Shown here: in pieces, positions 48,130 to 60,600 of the stretch
Numbering within the stretch: position 1 is the stretch's first letter
Layout: each line of letters opens with the position of its first letter
Assembly (NCBI GenBank): GCA_036346375.1
Contig: JAYEVE010001202.1
Span: 62,001-126,000 of the forward strand
Reading direction: 5' to 3'
DNA length: 64,000 bases
From: Guadua angustifolia
Lineage: Eukaryota; Streptophyta; Magnoliopsida; Poales; Poaceae
Position numbers and translations under genes: made by a program
Notes under the pieces: generated by a model
The model's database searches: none
Told to the model about the DNA's origin: nothing
Seen by the model: the letters and a program-made list of their open reading frames with translations, nothing else

Positions 48130-49372
48130 TTAGCTAGTCCCGAATTTCATATTGTGTAAACATTCGCTAGTTACAGTGGCGGAGGACGGAATAAACTTAA
48201 GATATGGCGAGTTTGAAAACGTAAGATTCAACCTCTAATGCAATATTTGAGTTCCTAGCTGCTGCAACCGGACAAAAAAGAAACACTCAGCACCATCATA
48301 TCACCAAAACTTACGAGAACAGAAATAGAAAATGATTTTATATCGACTTTGTCCTATAAATAAACTCTAGATTGCGTTGTGTACCTGTTGTTTGGGCATT
48401 GGCCTTGCCCTTTCCCTTTCAATCTATTTTTACTTAATTACTTCATTCTTGTTTTTTAACTGTCCAACCATTTACTAATCAATTGAGTGGGAAAACAACT
48501 AAATAAAATAATAAACAAGCAATTGGATAAATCGTAAACAACTGCGCCATGTGAATGTGGCATGTGCTAATACTAATCAGAATAACTTAATGGCCAAATG
48601 CAGCACGGTGGGCGCCTGGCCGCCATGCTTGGACCACTTACGTAGGGTGCATGAGAGACACGTTGTTGCTCAGTGCCTACCAGATCAGCGGATCGCCAAT
48701 GACGACTCGACGTCAACGCCCTTGGTTGACTTCGATTCGACGACGACGGTTCGTCTCTCGCCGTCTCGTCTCTCGCCGCTGCAGCAAGCTGAATAGCAGA
48801 TGCGGATGCGTTTGTACAATACAAGCACCCAGACTAGATACTGAGATACGGTCTCGACTCTCAACAACGGACATAGCAGGATGGCGGCGGTAAGCAGGGA
48901 AAAAAAACGATTCGTCACGAGGTTTTCATCATGGAATCAAGGTATGGCGAGCGCCACACCTCGCCATACCGGGTGCTCCGCCCCTGGCTAGTTAATTAAT
49001 CTTTTATTTTTTTTTATGATTTTAAGATCCTTAAACCCTTAACCAAACTCTGTAAATAAAACACACCGAGCGGTTCTAGATGTTAAGATGGTATCGTACC
49101 ATTGCTTATGCTTCTCTCGTGAAGAACAATCTGCCTTCAAATACACGTGAAAAATATCGCATATATGAAACCTGCTAGGTTGTAAATCATGGGCACGAAC
49201 TACAACCTAGTATAATTAAGTGATCAAATAAGGACGCTTTGTACTTCAAAGTTGAAACAACTTTAAAACATCAAGAACAATAATGAACTTAGTTTAGAAA
49301 TCAAATGACATTACATACACTTACTTCATGAAACAAACAAAATGGTTATGCATAGCCAGACGGACAGATGCG
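48130..49372. other. Intergenic region, no gene seen
   Basis: AT-rich DNA with no credible ORF. A short inverted pair, 'atggcgagcgccacacctcgccat' (about 48944-48969), can form a small hairpin. Nothing else can be supported. Confidence 0.5.
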
Positions 49373-49387
49373 GTTAGTCTGTCGTTG

Positions 49388-50630
49388 CTTTTTTTAAAAG
49401 AGCGGCAGGAGCTTTGCCATACAATTAAGAAGATTAGAGCAAGGCATAGCAGTTGAAGTATACATGAACAGAAGCTTAGGACGATAGAAAATGTAACAAC
49501 GGAAACAGAGATGACAGGGTCAAAAAGCGCTATATCCTAAGACCAAAACGTCGTCGCCAAACTGCTCGCGCAATGGGGGTAACTCGCGAGCCAACGCCTA
49601 TCCTGGTCCCGAGCCGAAGAGGTCGCGGCTAGACAAGGTCGTGGTTAGGTTCCTGCTGAGATTGCACCCGAGTTGCCACCCTTCAATCAATGACGTCTTG
49701 AGCTATGCGATAGAAAACAGCCTGAGGCGAACTGTATTCGTTTGAGAAGATTCTTGCATTTCTTTATTTTCAAATATTCCAGAAGGAATAAATCAGGATT
49801 CCATCGGATTTTTTGCGTTAGTGCTTAGAAACCTGCCGTGATATGGATGTCCACCACTGCGCCGACCGCATGTGCAACTGTAGAAGTTGCGGGGGAAGAT
49901 GCATAAGGGTGAAGACTTTCCCCCATACCCGCTTTGCAAAAGGGCAAAACAACATCAAATGAGCTGCTGATTCTAGATGTGAGCCACAAAGAGGGCAGCC
50001 CCCCGCATTTGGCCATCCTCTGGGCGCTAGCCTGTCTGCCGTGAGAATCCTGTTTTGGAGAAAAAGCTATGCGAAGAATTTGCATCTGCCGACTACGCTA
50101 GCTTCCCAAATTAACCTGTAATTGCTGTCGGGCACAAACCCTTGGAATTTGATCAAATACACTGATTTTGCAGAGTATTGTGCATCCATTGTCCATTTCC
50201 ATAGGATGGTATCCGGAACGTCTTGCCTTAAATTGATCTATCGAGTGGCTTGCCAAAGGGCAAAGAACTGATATAACTGTGTGGTATGCGTGATTCTATG
50301 AAGAAGTCTAGTCCATGAGCTCATATGGAGCTCATCGAAGACCGATCGCGACGTCACCCGCGCCAGGCGGAAACACTGTGGCGCAATATCCTTTGGCGAG
50401 ACCCTATTTAGCCAGGGGGTCGTCTAGAATCGGACTGTCCTGCCATCCCCTAGCAAGACAGAAGTACTGGCCCGTAATAGCGCTCTGTCCACTTTGTTGC
50501 AGGGAGTATGCATTCCAATCCATAGTCTTTGAGTATCTTTCCACTTATACCAAAGCCATCTGAGTCTTAAGGCTATAACAAATCACTCCAGATCCTTTAA
50601 ACCGAGACCCCCAGGCTCTTTGGCCGGATC
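49388..50630 (-). mobile_element. 5'-truncated LINE retrotransposon with 15-bp target duplication
   Basis: The flanks are GTTAGTCTGTCGTTG at 49373-49387 and 50631-50645. In minus-strand sense the element starts inside the reverse transcriptase C-terminal region and ends in a short A-tract (T-run at 49389-49395 on the plus strand), the signature of target-primed reverse transcription. The coding relic reads EPGGLGLKDLE, LRLRWLWYKWKDTQRLW, LLGDGRTVRF, FALWQATR, LWKWTMDAQYSAKSVYLIKF and a zinc-binding tail, all typical of plant L1-type LINEs. Stops and frameshifts show it is dead. Confidence 0.9.
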
Positions 50631-51335
50631 GTTAGTCTGTCGTTGTAGTTAGCCGGATCCGGATGCAGGTGCTTTTCGCCACAAAGCAGGTGCAGGAACG
50701 GGTGCACATACCAAATCAAGAAATAAAATGGATAAAAATGATCGAGGTGGATCGAGCAAACAGCCACCTCATTCAAATCGAGGAACATTAGTTTCGATAT
50801 TTGTATTCCCCACAACGTTTTCATTTCAGAAATTTCTCAAATGCTGTTTTTTGAGACATATACTAGTTTCTCATGATTAAATCTGTAGTGCTGAATTTTA
50901 CAGGAGATGGCTTTGTTTTCTCTGTCGATGGAAGGCAAGTTCCGTAGGCGTGAAGCAATTAATGTAGCTAGATACCATTCATCAAGACCATTGGACCGAG
51001 GCAAGGAACAGCCTTGATGGTCCAACAGGGATAAGCTACAGGATTTTGAGGTAGTGCCAGTTACAGTGTAAAATTGGTATAGTGTTTTTAACAGTATTTT
51101 AAAAAAATGTAGATCATCATTTTTTTTATCCAACTATCTACATGCAATTGTTGCATTCACATTGTGATTGCATTGGACCTCTGTGCCCGGACATGCGGCG
51201 TCCATGCTGTGCACCGACCGAGAGATACGGCCTTAAAAAATCTCCTACAATTTTAGCCTTTGGGGGAACTCATGTGTAATTCACTTGGGTAGTTTACGTA
51301 CCACACCTGCACATTTTGCATTCATAAATAATTAC

Positions 51336-51400
<65 letters not shown>
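51336..51400. repeat. (AT)n microsatellite
   Basis: About 30 uninterrupted AT repeats in non-coding DNA. Such tracts are often length-polymorphic. Confidence 0.95.
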
Positions 51401-51401
<1 letters not shown>

Positions 51402-51943
51402 GTTGCCATTTCTTGAGAAAATGCTACAAATTTTACAATTTTTTGTTCTTACGTACGTAGCTACTTCTTCGCATTTAATCGGAGGAAAAAGTCGTATGTT
51501 CTCGCTTTGTCGCACTGACGTGCACCACTACTACGAACTCGAGAAAATGAGACGATCTCGAATCGAATTCATATACCAAAGTTGTGTTTGACCACGGCAT
51601 ATATATGTGCTGCCTTGCAGGAGATCGATTTGGCTCATTAATTACCTTCTTACCAGCAAGATCTCGATCGATCGAGTCAAACATAAACTGGAGTGCTGGA
51701 CCATCCAAAAATATCCCAGTTTGTATTCACACCCTCCTTCAATTTTCTCGAATTCCACCTAATTCAAGTTTGCAAAATTTGAACACGTGGTACCGAAGAG
51801 ATGCGAAGCCTCTTTCCACATCTGGCAAAATCACATTAATTACGGCTTTGGGGCTTTAAGTCAGTTTTAGGTTCAAAAATCTAGTAAATCTATCCAAACA
51901 ATTTCGAACTTTTAAGCGGTTTTTAGTATAAGCTAGAATTCTA

Positions 51944-52001
<58 letters not shown>

Positions 52002-52022
52002 TGTGTGTGTATATATATATAT
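51944..52022. repeat. (AT)n microsatellite, second
   Basis: About 26 AT repeats, a short interruption containing 'tgtgtgtg', then another eight or so repeats. Confidence 0.93.
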
Positions 52023-53741
52023 AATTAGCAAAAGCTAAAGGCTGCATTATGTCTGCTTTTGAAGCTTATTCTTAAAGAAAATTAGCTATTTGTCTAATAA
52101 TCTCTTATAAAAAAAATTACATATGATTTTTTAGCAAAAAGTAACTTTTCAGAATAAAAGCTAGAAACAAACTTAATTTGATAGTCTTTCTTTCCTCTGA
52201 GAAGAAAAGAAACATTTCTGGTGATCTCCTGGTCTTTCTTTTCTCTCTAAGAGGAGGAGCAGCATTTCTAGTCTTTGATTAATTTGGTAAGTTGGCAAGA
52301 CGGTAGGTAAGATAAGACACCGCTAGTTTAACCCTGTGGGCAGGCAGGCAAGAAGGAAAAGAGAAGTTAATTATCCCACTTTGTTTACTCTCTCTCTCTC
52401 TCATGATCTAGTGCTTTGAGTTTCAAGTTACTACTAATACTACCGAAAGACTTGTGGATTAAAAGAAAACAAAACCGGCACGAACAGGTCAGAGTCGACA
52501 AAGCTCTTGTGTTTTTTCCGGCAGCAGCTCTACGGGTACTTCTTCTTCTTCTTTTTTTTTAAAAAAAGCTATACGACCTAAGCTTTGGGCTTGGCCGAAT
52601 TTGGTTTTAGGTTAAAAAATTGGTCAGTGGCTGGCTCGGCCAAAAGGCCCAGCTCCAAAGATTTAACATGGCCAACTTTTTCGAAACCGAAGCTTGGCGC
52701 AAAGCATGATTTTTTTTCCTGACCGCTTAGCGAGAGCATACCGTCCTGTATTATATTTTCTCCAAGAGGACTAGACTAGCCATGGCAAACCAAAATAGCT
52801 CAAATATGCACACCCTTAGAAACAAAATAACGCCCTGTATTATATTTTTCTTTACCACTCCTAACCCGATAGCCTTCCTTTTGCCTTGTATTATCCAATA
52901 TCACCATCAATGAAGGAATTACTTTTGGTGAAATTTCCCAGCATGCATTGGGGACATGCAAAATTGCATTATTTTTCGGTGAACATATGCTCTTGGATTA
53001 TGGTTAGTACTTCTATTGTTGATAACGAAAAAACTCCCGCCTACTACTGGATGATTCAACACAACCCCTTGTTTGTTGGACTAAACCCTGATCCATTTGC
53101 ATGAACATGCACCTGTTTTCCTTTGTGCTAACACATACCTCGTTGTTACACTCTAATACCTTTTTTATACGCAGCAGCCCCTGGATCGCATCAAAGTTTT
53201 ATGAGATATGACACGAGTGTGCACATTCTCAGGAATGAAGAAGATGGTAATCAAAATAACAACATTAAAGCAACCATGGTAAGAGAGAGAAAGTTTTTGC
53301 GAAGCCAATAGCAATTTCTTTAAGCACAACATCAAAAGAGTACAGTAGATTGTCGTTCTCTCACAACCATCTCGAATCTGCAACTACCGTTTGAGTTAAA
53401 ACGCCACCTGATTTGGTCGTCCAAGCCCTTCACTAGCTGTATATTTACCATATAATGCCGCCTGGGCTAGCCGGATGAAGAGAGCATCCACCTGTCACCC
53501 TAGCCCCATTTGCGAAAAAGCCCCTCAGTTTCTTTAAATTACAGATAGATCCATGTATATTACAGATAGGTCCTCCGTGATTTTTTGTGAGGGGAAGAAT
53601 TTTTTTTAGAATCGCGTTTGGGTCCCTCGTCTGCTATTTTATGGAAAAAGCTCGTTAAATTCAAATCGTGAACAGGCCCTTTTCTAATTTTTCAGAATAG
53701 CAGACAGGTCCAAAAACGTAACAAACAGGTCCTCACTCCTT

Positions 53742-53909
53742 ACGTCTAGGTCCTTTCTCCGTTTTTCGCGGAAAAAATGTTTTCGGCACCAGAAATATGT
53801 GTGCAGCTCTAAGAAAATTGTCATCACGTCTAGGTCCTTTCTCCGTTTTTCACGGAAAAAATGTTTTCGGCACCAGAAATATGTGTGCAGCTCTAAAAAG
53901 GTTGTCATC
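53742..53909. repeat. 84-bp tandem duplication
   Basis: Copies at 53742-53825 and 53826-53909 both open 'acgtctaggtcctttctcc' and contain 'ttcggcaccagaaatatgtg'. They differ at only a few positions. A further related 'aggtcc' motif precedes them at about 53728. Confidence 0.9.
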
Positions 53910-54601
53910 ACTAATAATTTTTCGCCTTTTTCCCTCTAGACTATTTTCCCACCTCGGTTTTTCACCTCGGTCTCCGATATTTCCCAAATAATTCATCGAA
54001 AGAGATATTTCTACAGCTCTAGCTCTCTATTTTTCCCCGTAACTCGGTTCCTGTTGTTTTCCAGAGAGAGATATATGTTGAAAATCACGTTTACGTCCTT
54101 TTGTCATTTTTTTCCCACGTCCACACAACACGACGTGCAATAGCACGCTACCATATCTAGTTATACTTGTGGCTTCCAGAAACCTGTTCTCCGTCCATCG
54201 CCGTGTTGGGCTAAAATTAGTAGGCTGATATCAGGGAGGTGTATGGAAGGTTAGAGTAGAGTTGCCCAATGCATATCCTCACAAATCTCCATCAATGGGA
54301 TTAGAACCACAAGAACTTTCTACTTCGTAACCATTTTTGAATGAATGCAAAACGTTAGTTTGGTTCGGTGTGTTTGGATGTCATTAACTGGGAGACACGG
54401 AGCCTACTGTCTCCTTTGCTTCAAGAAATTGGGAGTTTGGATATACAACGAGCCTGCTCTCCCGGGGGGCACGCAAGCCGCACTGCACTTGTCGTTTCAT
54501 CCCCGCTCCAACCGCTCCAATCCGGACTCCTCCTACTCCTCGCTTCTCGCAAATCGCCCACTCGTCCGGAGCCCTAGCTCCGCCCCCCGGATCGATCGCA
54601 G

Positions 54602-57600
54602 ATGGTCCTCGCGGAGGCGGCGCGCGCGCGGCTCCTGGCCGCGCTCCGGCCGTGGCTGGCGGCGGACCCGGGGGAGCTGCGGGTGGAGCTGGGCCTCCTC
54701 CGCTCCCGCGCCGTCGCGCGCGGCCTCGAGCTCAACGCCGCTGCGCTCAACGCCGCCGCTGCCCCGGACTCCTGGCCCGCCAGGCTCGACCGCGCGGCGG
54801 CCGCCGAGGTCGAGCTCGCCGCCTCGCTCTGGGGCGCCCCCGCTCTCGACGCCGTCGTGCGCGGCGTGGACGTCTCCCTCACCCTCAGGTACGGATTCGG
54901 TCTCTCTTACTTCGCAGTGTATGTAATCGTACTAATGAAACAGTGGCTGTAGTATCTGCCAGACAGTGATAGTGTAATATCGCTTGGTGTTGGTAGTTTT
55001 TTTACTCATTATGACGTTGTGGTCTTATCTTATTGTGAAAGGATGATTTAGATGAGTGAGTGATACAGCAGTTGTGTCTATTTTGAAGGGAGCCCGCGCC
55101 GAAGAAGCAGCGGCCAGACCTCAAGGAATGGGTCTCCAAGGAGAAGAGGAGAGTAATTGCATCAATGGACCCTCAGGTACAAAATTCGCGCTTGCATTCT
55201 GTTCAACTACAAATGTTTTTGGGACCTATGCTCTGTAGAAACCCAAAAAATAAAAAATCTGCTGATCACAAAGCACTTGCGGTTAGATCAGCCTCTCAAC
55301 TCCCCCATTAGCTTTAGAATCTTTCCGATTTCTCTTCCATGGGAACTATGCTAGTACTTTCATATTTCTTGACAATTATCTTTGGTGGAGGTGGGAATAC
55401 AACATGCCTTAGTGATGAGAATGTGTACTCACACCAGCATAATGGTGGAAAACTGGAACAAAATGTAACTGCTGAAGCAAGAAAGTTAGCACATGTACTT
55501 TGTGGTGATGTCATCCCCACTGTGTACTTGTGCATTACTGATAGCTTACGTTAATTGGTTATTCAGATAAGGCCAGTTGCACAGCTGCATGCTTATTTTC
55601 TGTATGCAAAGTTCCTTCTGTATTACACGCTGACACTTGCAATTCCAGTTATGTTGGTGTCATGTTTTCTTAAAAACTGATCAAAGCCTGCGCCTTGTAC
55701 TATTTGTTAGGGTGAAATGTTGCATGAGATGATTGGAGATGTAATTAGCTCCCTGGAAGATAAGTTTACCTCAGTATTTTCCAGTTTACTTCTAAACTGT
55801 AGCCAGGTGCGGCTTGATGATGTCATGATACGAGTTCGATATCTTGATGATGCCCATCTTTTGATATTGAGGACAAGTGATGTACAGTTTGGCCCTGAGC
55901 TTGTTTTTTGCAGCTCTCTGTTCAGAGTATTAATTGGGTCTTCTATGTCATCTAGAAAGAAGAATCACCTGTCTGTTAAATGCGCTGAGTTTGAGTTTTT
56001 GCTGAAAGAGAATGATCGTATAGATGGCACTGCATCTTTCACTGGCATATCTGCTTTTGTTCGATTAGATAATCTCCAACTTGCTGCTTTTGGCATTCAT
56101 GTTCCCAATTCATGCTGGGAAATTTCACCAGAAGTTATTCCTTCGGTGATGGTGATATTGAATATTACAAGCCAAAAGGAGGATTATGGGGTTAGGAGTG
56201 GTAGAGAACTTTGGAAAATCGCTGGGCAAAAGCTTAACTCAATATTGCATCACAGATTTTCTTTAAGCAAGGCCTTAAGCTGTGCTGCTTTCTGGCAGCA
56301 CTATGTTCATGCTTATGTATTGTTGCTATCATTAGTCGGGTATCCCTCCGACAAAGTAATAAAAAGGAACTGTGGTAGGGTGCCAAGGAACAGGAAAATC
56401 TGGGGAACGATTACAGATCATTGGAAAACTGTTACTGAATTGGAGGAGAAAATTCCTGTAGAAGCTATTGCTAGAGCTCGGCGTGCTGCACGTTCAAAAC
56501 TAACTGTGTCACAGCCACTGAGCAAACACGAATCATCCAAAGAACTTCTGGTTTCTTCCATATTGAAAATTCTCTCTCCCTTTTTATATTTATGGAGATT
56601 TCTTGTATTCATATGCTGGTCAGTGTGGAGAACTATGGGCTCTGGAAACAAAGCATGTAGACCTTGTGCACATGTTTTTCCTGACGCTTCTCATGATTCA
56701 GACATGGAGCTTCAGCTCAGCATCCACCTTGGGGATCTCTATGTAACCTTGTTACCTATTGCTGATCACTTCACTGGTATAAAAAGATTAAACAATGGAA
56801 ACAAGACTTATCGCATCGATATACCTTCGACACATCTTGTAATGAAATCATCATGTTTACTTTACTCAGCTGGCTGCACCACACAATCATTGTTTTTTGT
56901 AGTTGGGGAACTGAAGACTTGCCTTTCTGGTGTCCCAAAGTTGTTACAAGCAGACAATAACAACACTCCTAGGAGGAATTCTTCTTTTGGAACAGCAGAG
57001 TTTGCCAAAGACACTAATTCAAAGATAATCCTCTGGAGTGACTCTGCTAGTATACACCCATTTTCTGGAAAACGGTCCGACCAATCTTTATCCTACGATG
57101 ATGATTCATCCACTTCCCTTCTACTACAGCGTGATATGGAGGAATTGTGGTTAAATTGGATGGCAATTAAAACTTTATACAATGAATCAGGTGTGGTGCA
57201 TCATGAAAAACCTTCTGTTATTTTTGAATTTAAATCATTTCTCGTTGATCCTTACAAAAGTATAAGTGGTTTTCAGCAGTGTAGATTTACAGTGGGGAGG
57301 CTGAACCTTGATTTGGATTATTCATGTGCTTCATCAACTTATCTGCTGTATAGACAATTCATGCACTACAAACAGCTGGAAGAACTAATTGAAAGATTAG
57401 CAGACCTTCCGAACAGTAGTGGTGCCTGTGTAACGCCTACAAGTGGAGTTGTTGATAAATTGGGATCATCCACACAGAGAATGAAGATTGTGATGTCAGA
57501 TGCTATTCCAGAAAATACCCTTCAGATTTCAGCTCTGGTTGCTGGTCCAAATATCCGGTTAATTCTTGATAAAAATATCTTGCTGCAAAATCACCAAAAT

Positions 57601-60600
57601 AAGCACGAGTCCCTGTTTTCTCTGATGAATAACAAGTCCTGCATAGTTCTCAGTCTGGCTTTTGTGGAGTGTGCTATGTGGCCAGCATCTCTATCTTCTC
57701 CAACTCCTCTGAGAGCTAATTCACATGTCAAACAATCACAGAATACGTTTGTTGGTGTAAAGGAGCTGCAAGAATCTCATCATCTAGCAACAGAAAGTAG
57801 TGCAAAGCATGTTTATCCAGGGACTGTTGTGTTAAATGCTTGCTTCAAATTTGCTGGTTTAACTCTTCTGATAGATAATTTAGAGGCAAACCAGCAGTCA
57901 CATATTTTTGGACCGATGTCAGCCAGTTTCCAGCTGTCAACAAGCAGGTAGCATTTTCAATCTGGCATTTTCACAGACTTGTGAATTTGAAAAGATTTTG
58001 GTTTAGTATATTATCTTAACTTTCTTCTTTGGTCTGGTACGAGACATTGAGTCAAAAAAAGTTAAGTCTAAAAGAGCTGTTCAGAATTGCATTTACTCCA
58101 AGAAGTTGTAATGAATAGGAGAGCTTGTAATTTTAATTTTTTAGTATTTTAAAATTGTTCATTAACTCCAAAAAGTTAGTATTTTTAATCTTCTTAGCAT
58201 TTTAAAAATTAATTTGCTAACTCCAATTAGCTGTTGTGGCCTGAATTTGCACGATCTGAGTGTATTTGGTTATAGAACTTTTTAAGCTGACAATCCTTTT
58301 ATATTTCCACTTTCCAGGAAGTATGTACATTCCTTCTTTGTGGCCAGAAAAGTTCTCTCAATAAACTTAGGTGGAGGAACTGTTGGTTGTATAGCTTTCT
58401 TCTACATGGATGAATTGTTTACCATTTGCCAGGTCTGTGCATGTGCAATATTTTAGTTTTTCAACATTATTAAATCGGAGGACATTTTAAGGTTTTTTTT
58501 CCAGTAAACACAGTAGCACATGATATTTATGTATAGTTATGAAACTTTGCATATGCATAGTGAAGAACTGACTTGTGCTTGACTCGGATGCACATACATG
58601 TTAGAACTAATTCAAATTATGATCAACATATAAAAACTTTTTCCTTTTCCATTATTAGTTTATTTTTCTGTGCTAAGTACTCTACCCCTTACTATGTCTG
58701 ATTTACTAAGTTTTCTTGATTATAATTGTTGTTTTCATTAACACTATGCTAATTGCCACCATTGCAGCTTATTGAAAGCATGCATTTGGTGGCATTGAAT
58801 TCTGACTCGGTTAATGTTAAGTATTCCCAAACTTTTATTGGAAGGCTAGCATCGTTTTGCAAGAAAAATATGGAGGGGACCACAATGGATCTTGGTGTTG
58901 ATCATATTGCCCAGGAAGAAACGGTTGACTCTCACACAGAACTCATGGTTGAAATGGATCTTGATTTGGAATCAACATATATCATCTTTAGTGCTTCACG
59001 GGATGGACTTTTCCCAAATCCTGCCGTGTTTTTCAACACTGGCATAAACTACATCAGCAGCTCACCTGTATTTGAGGGCATATCAACACAAGAATTGCTT
59101 GACATATTAGCTTTAGGTGTTGGGTTTTGCATCAGAAATTCTTCTGTGAAACTTCTGCTTGATGGACAATGTACAAACATCCATGTTAGTTTCTCTGGAA
59201 TTCAGTCTGTGGTATTTGAGAATCAAGCTCAGATGAGTATTTATAATGATATACTGCAGTACAAAACTATGCTTAGTGGCTCACCATACAACAAGAATCA
59301 GTTCATTATATCGGAATTCGTCTTTCATCTGTGTGCTGATCCCAACAAAGACAGCTTGACTGATGAGAAATTGCCAGATGAATCTAGAAGTGGTTGCATT
59401 TCTCCTTTGGGAATTTGCTATTTTCTTGAAGTTGAATTTACGGAGGTTTATATTGGAGACAAAAGCATTCACAATTATTTAACCGAAGTCAATCAACCTA
59501 GCAAACAGAAAATCTCTCTGTTAATCCATGATGACCTTCAGATTGTCAAATTCAAAATCCAGGTTCACCACCCTTTTTTAATTTCTTTGCCATTTCTTTT
59601 AGATAAACGTGATTTTTTTATTGGCAATATCAATATTGTTTCTGCAAGCTTTTAATGCCTGCGACACATACTGAAATGAAGCATTCAATTTATTTCTGAG
59701 TTGTTCCTAAATAGCACCCCTTTTTATTGTTTCGGTATTAAGACATTCTCTATAACTACAATTGGCAGGGTGGCTTGATCTTTCTGGAAACAATGTCTTT
59801 AGCTAAGTTTGTTTTGTGTTGCAAAATTTACTTTTGGCTGCTTATGGATCTCCCATTGTGGGCAACCTCGAACTTAGTCAAAGATTCGGTAACTTCAAAC
59901 TCTGCAGGAAGTGACACTACTGTGACTAACAAATATATAGAGAGGGAGGTAGCACCTGCATCTTTAGGTGTTCATTCACAAAGCGAGGAATTCCAATTGA
60001 ATGCTGTCAAATGTCTAGATGTTGATTTATCTCAGTTTTCTCTAACTCTTGCCACTGCGGATGAATCTGGTAACTGAGCTTATATACTTTATTCTTAATT
60101 CAAATGTGCTGCCAATTAGAGAATTTAATCTTTTGCCCCCGCATTTAGGTACATACCAGGGATTAATTCTTGAAATTGATGCAAGTCTTAAACGATTGAA
60201 TCTTGGCACGAAGATTTTGTTTGAAGTGAAGCGTCTTTCGATCTCCAGTGTTAGTAGTATGCCCAAGAATGCCCATGAACAATTGACAGATGTACCAGCA
60301 CCACGTTTTCGATCCAGCAAGTCTGATGCTCTTCCATCTCAGTCTGAAATTCAAGAATATCTTCCCTTGATAGAAGCAGATAATGTGCATACTTATGATC
60401 GTGATGCCCCTTCAAGCTCAGCTTATACAATGGAAAGTTCAACAGGCAACACACCTCTAGAATTTTCTTCGCATAAGAGTTATATCCTAAGGCATTTCTC
60501 TACTTATCTTAAGATCGAGAAAAAAAAGTTGGATGGAGATTCTAGTTTGATGCGTTTAACTGGTGATTGGTTTGGAAATGGTTATGTTTCTGGTTTGGAG

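Larger units (their letters stand above)
50646..54440. other. Intergenic region, no gene seen
   Basis: No credible coding sequence. It contains the two (AT)n tracts, a (CT)n run near 52387-52402, an 84-bp tandem duplication and a 53-kb stretch rich in 'aggtcc' and 'ttttttcgcgg' motifs that looks like decayed transposon sequence. The strand-specific open frames here are short and lack family features. Confidence 0.5.

Noticed and set aside
51250..51300. 'tttgggggaactc' resembling the 3' half of miR395
   Set aside because: Only 13 bases match and no complementary arm capable of a precursor hairpin is nearby.
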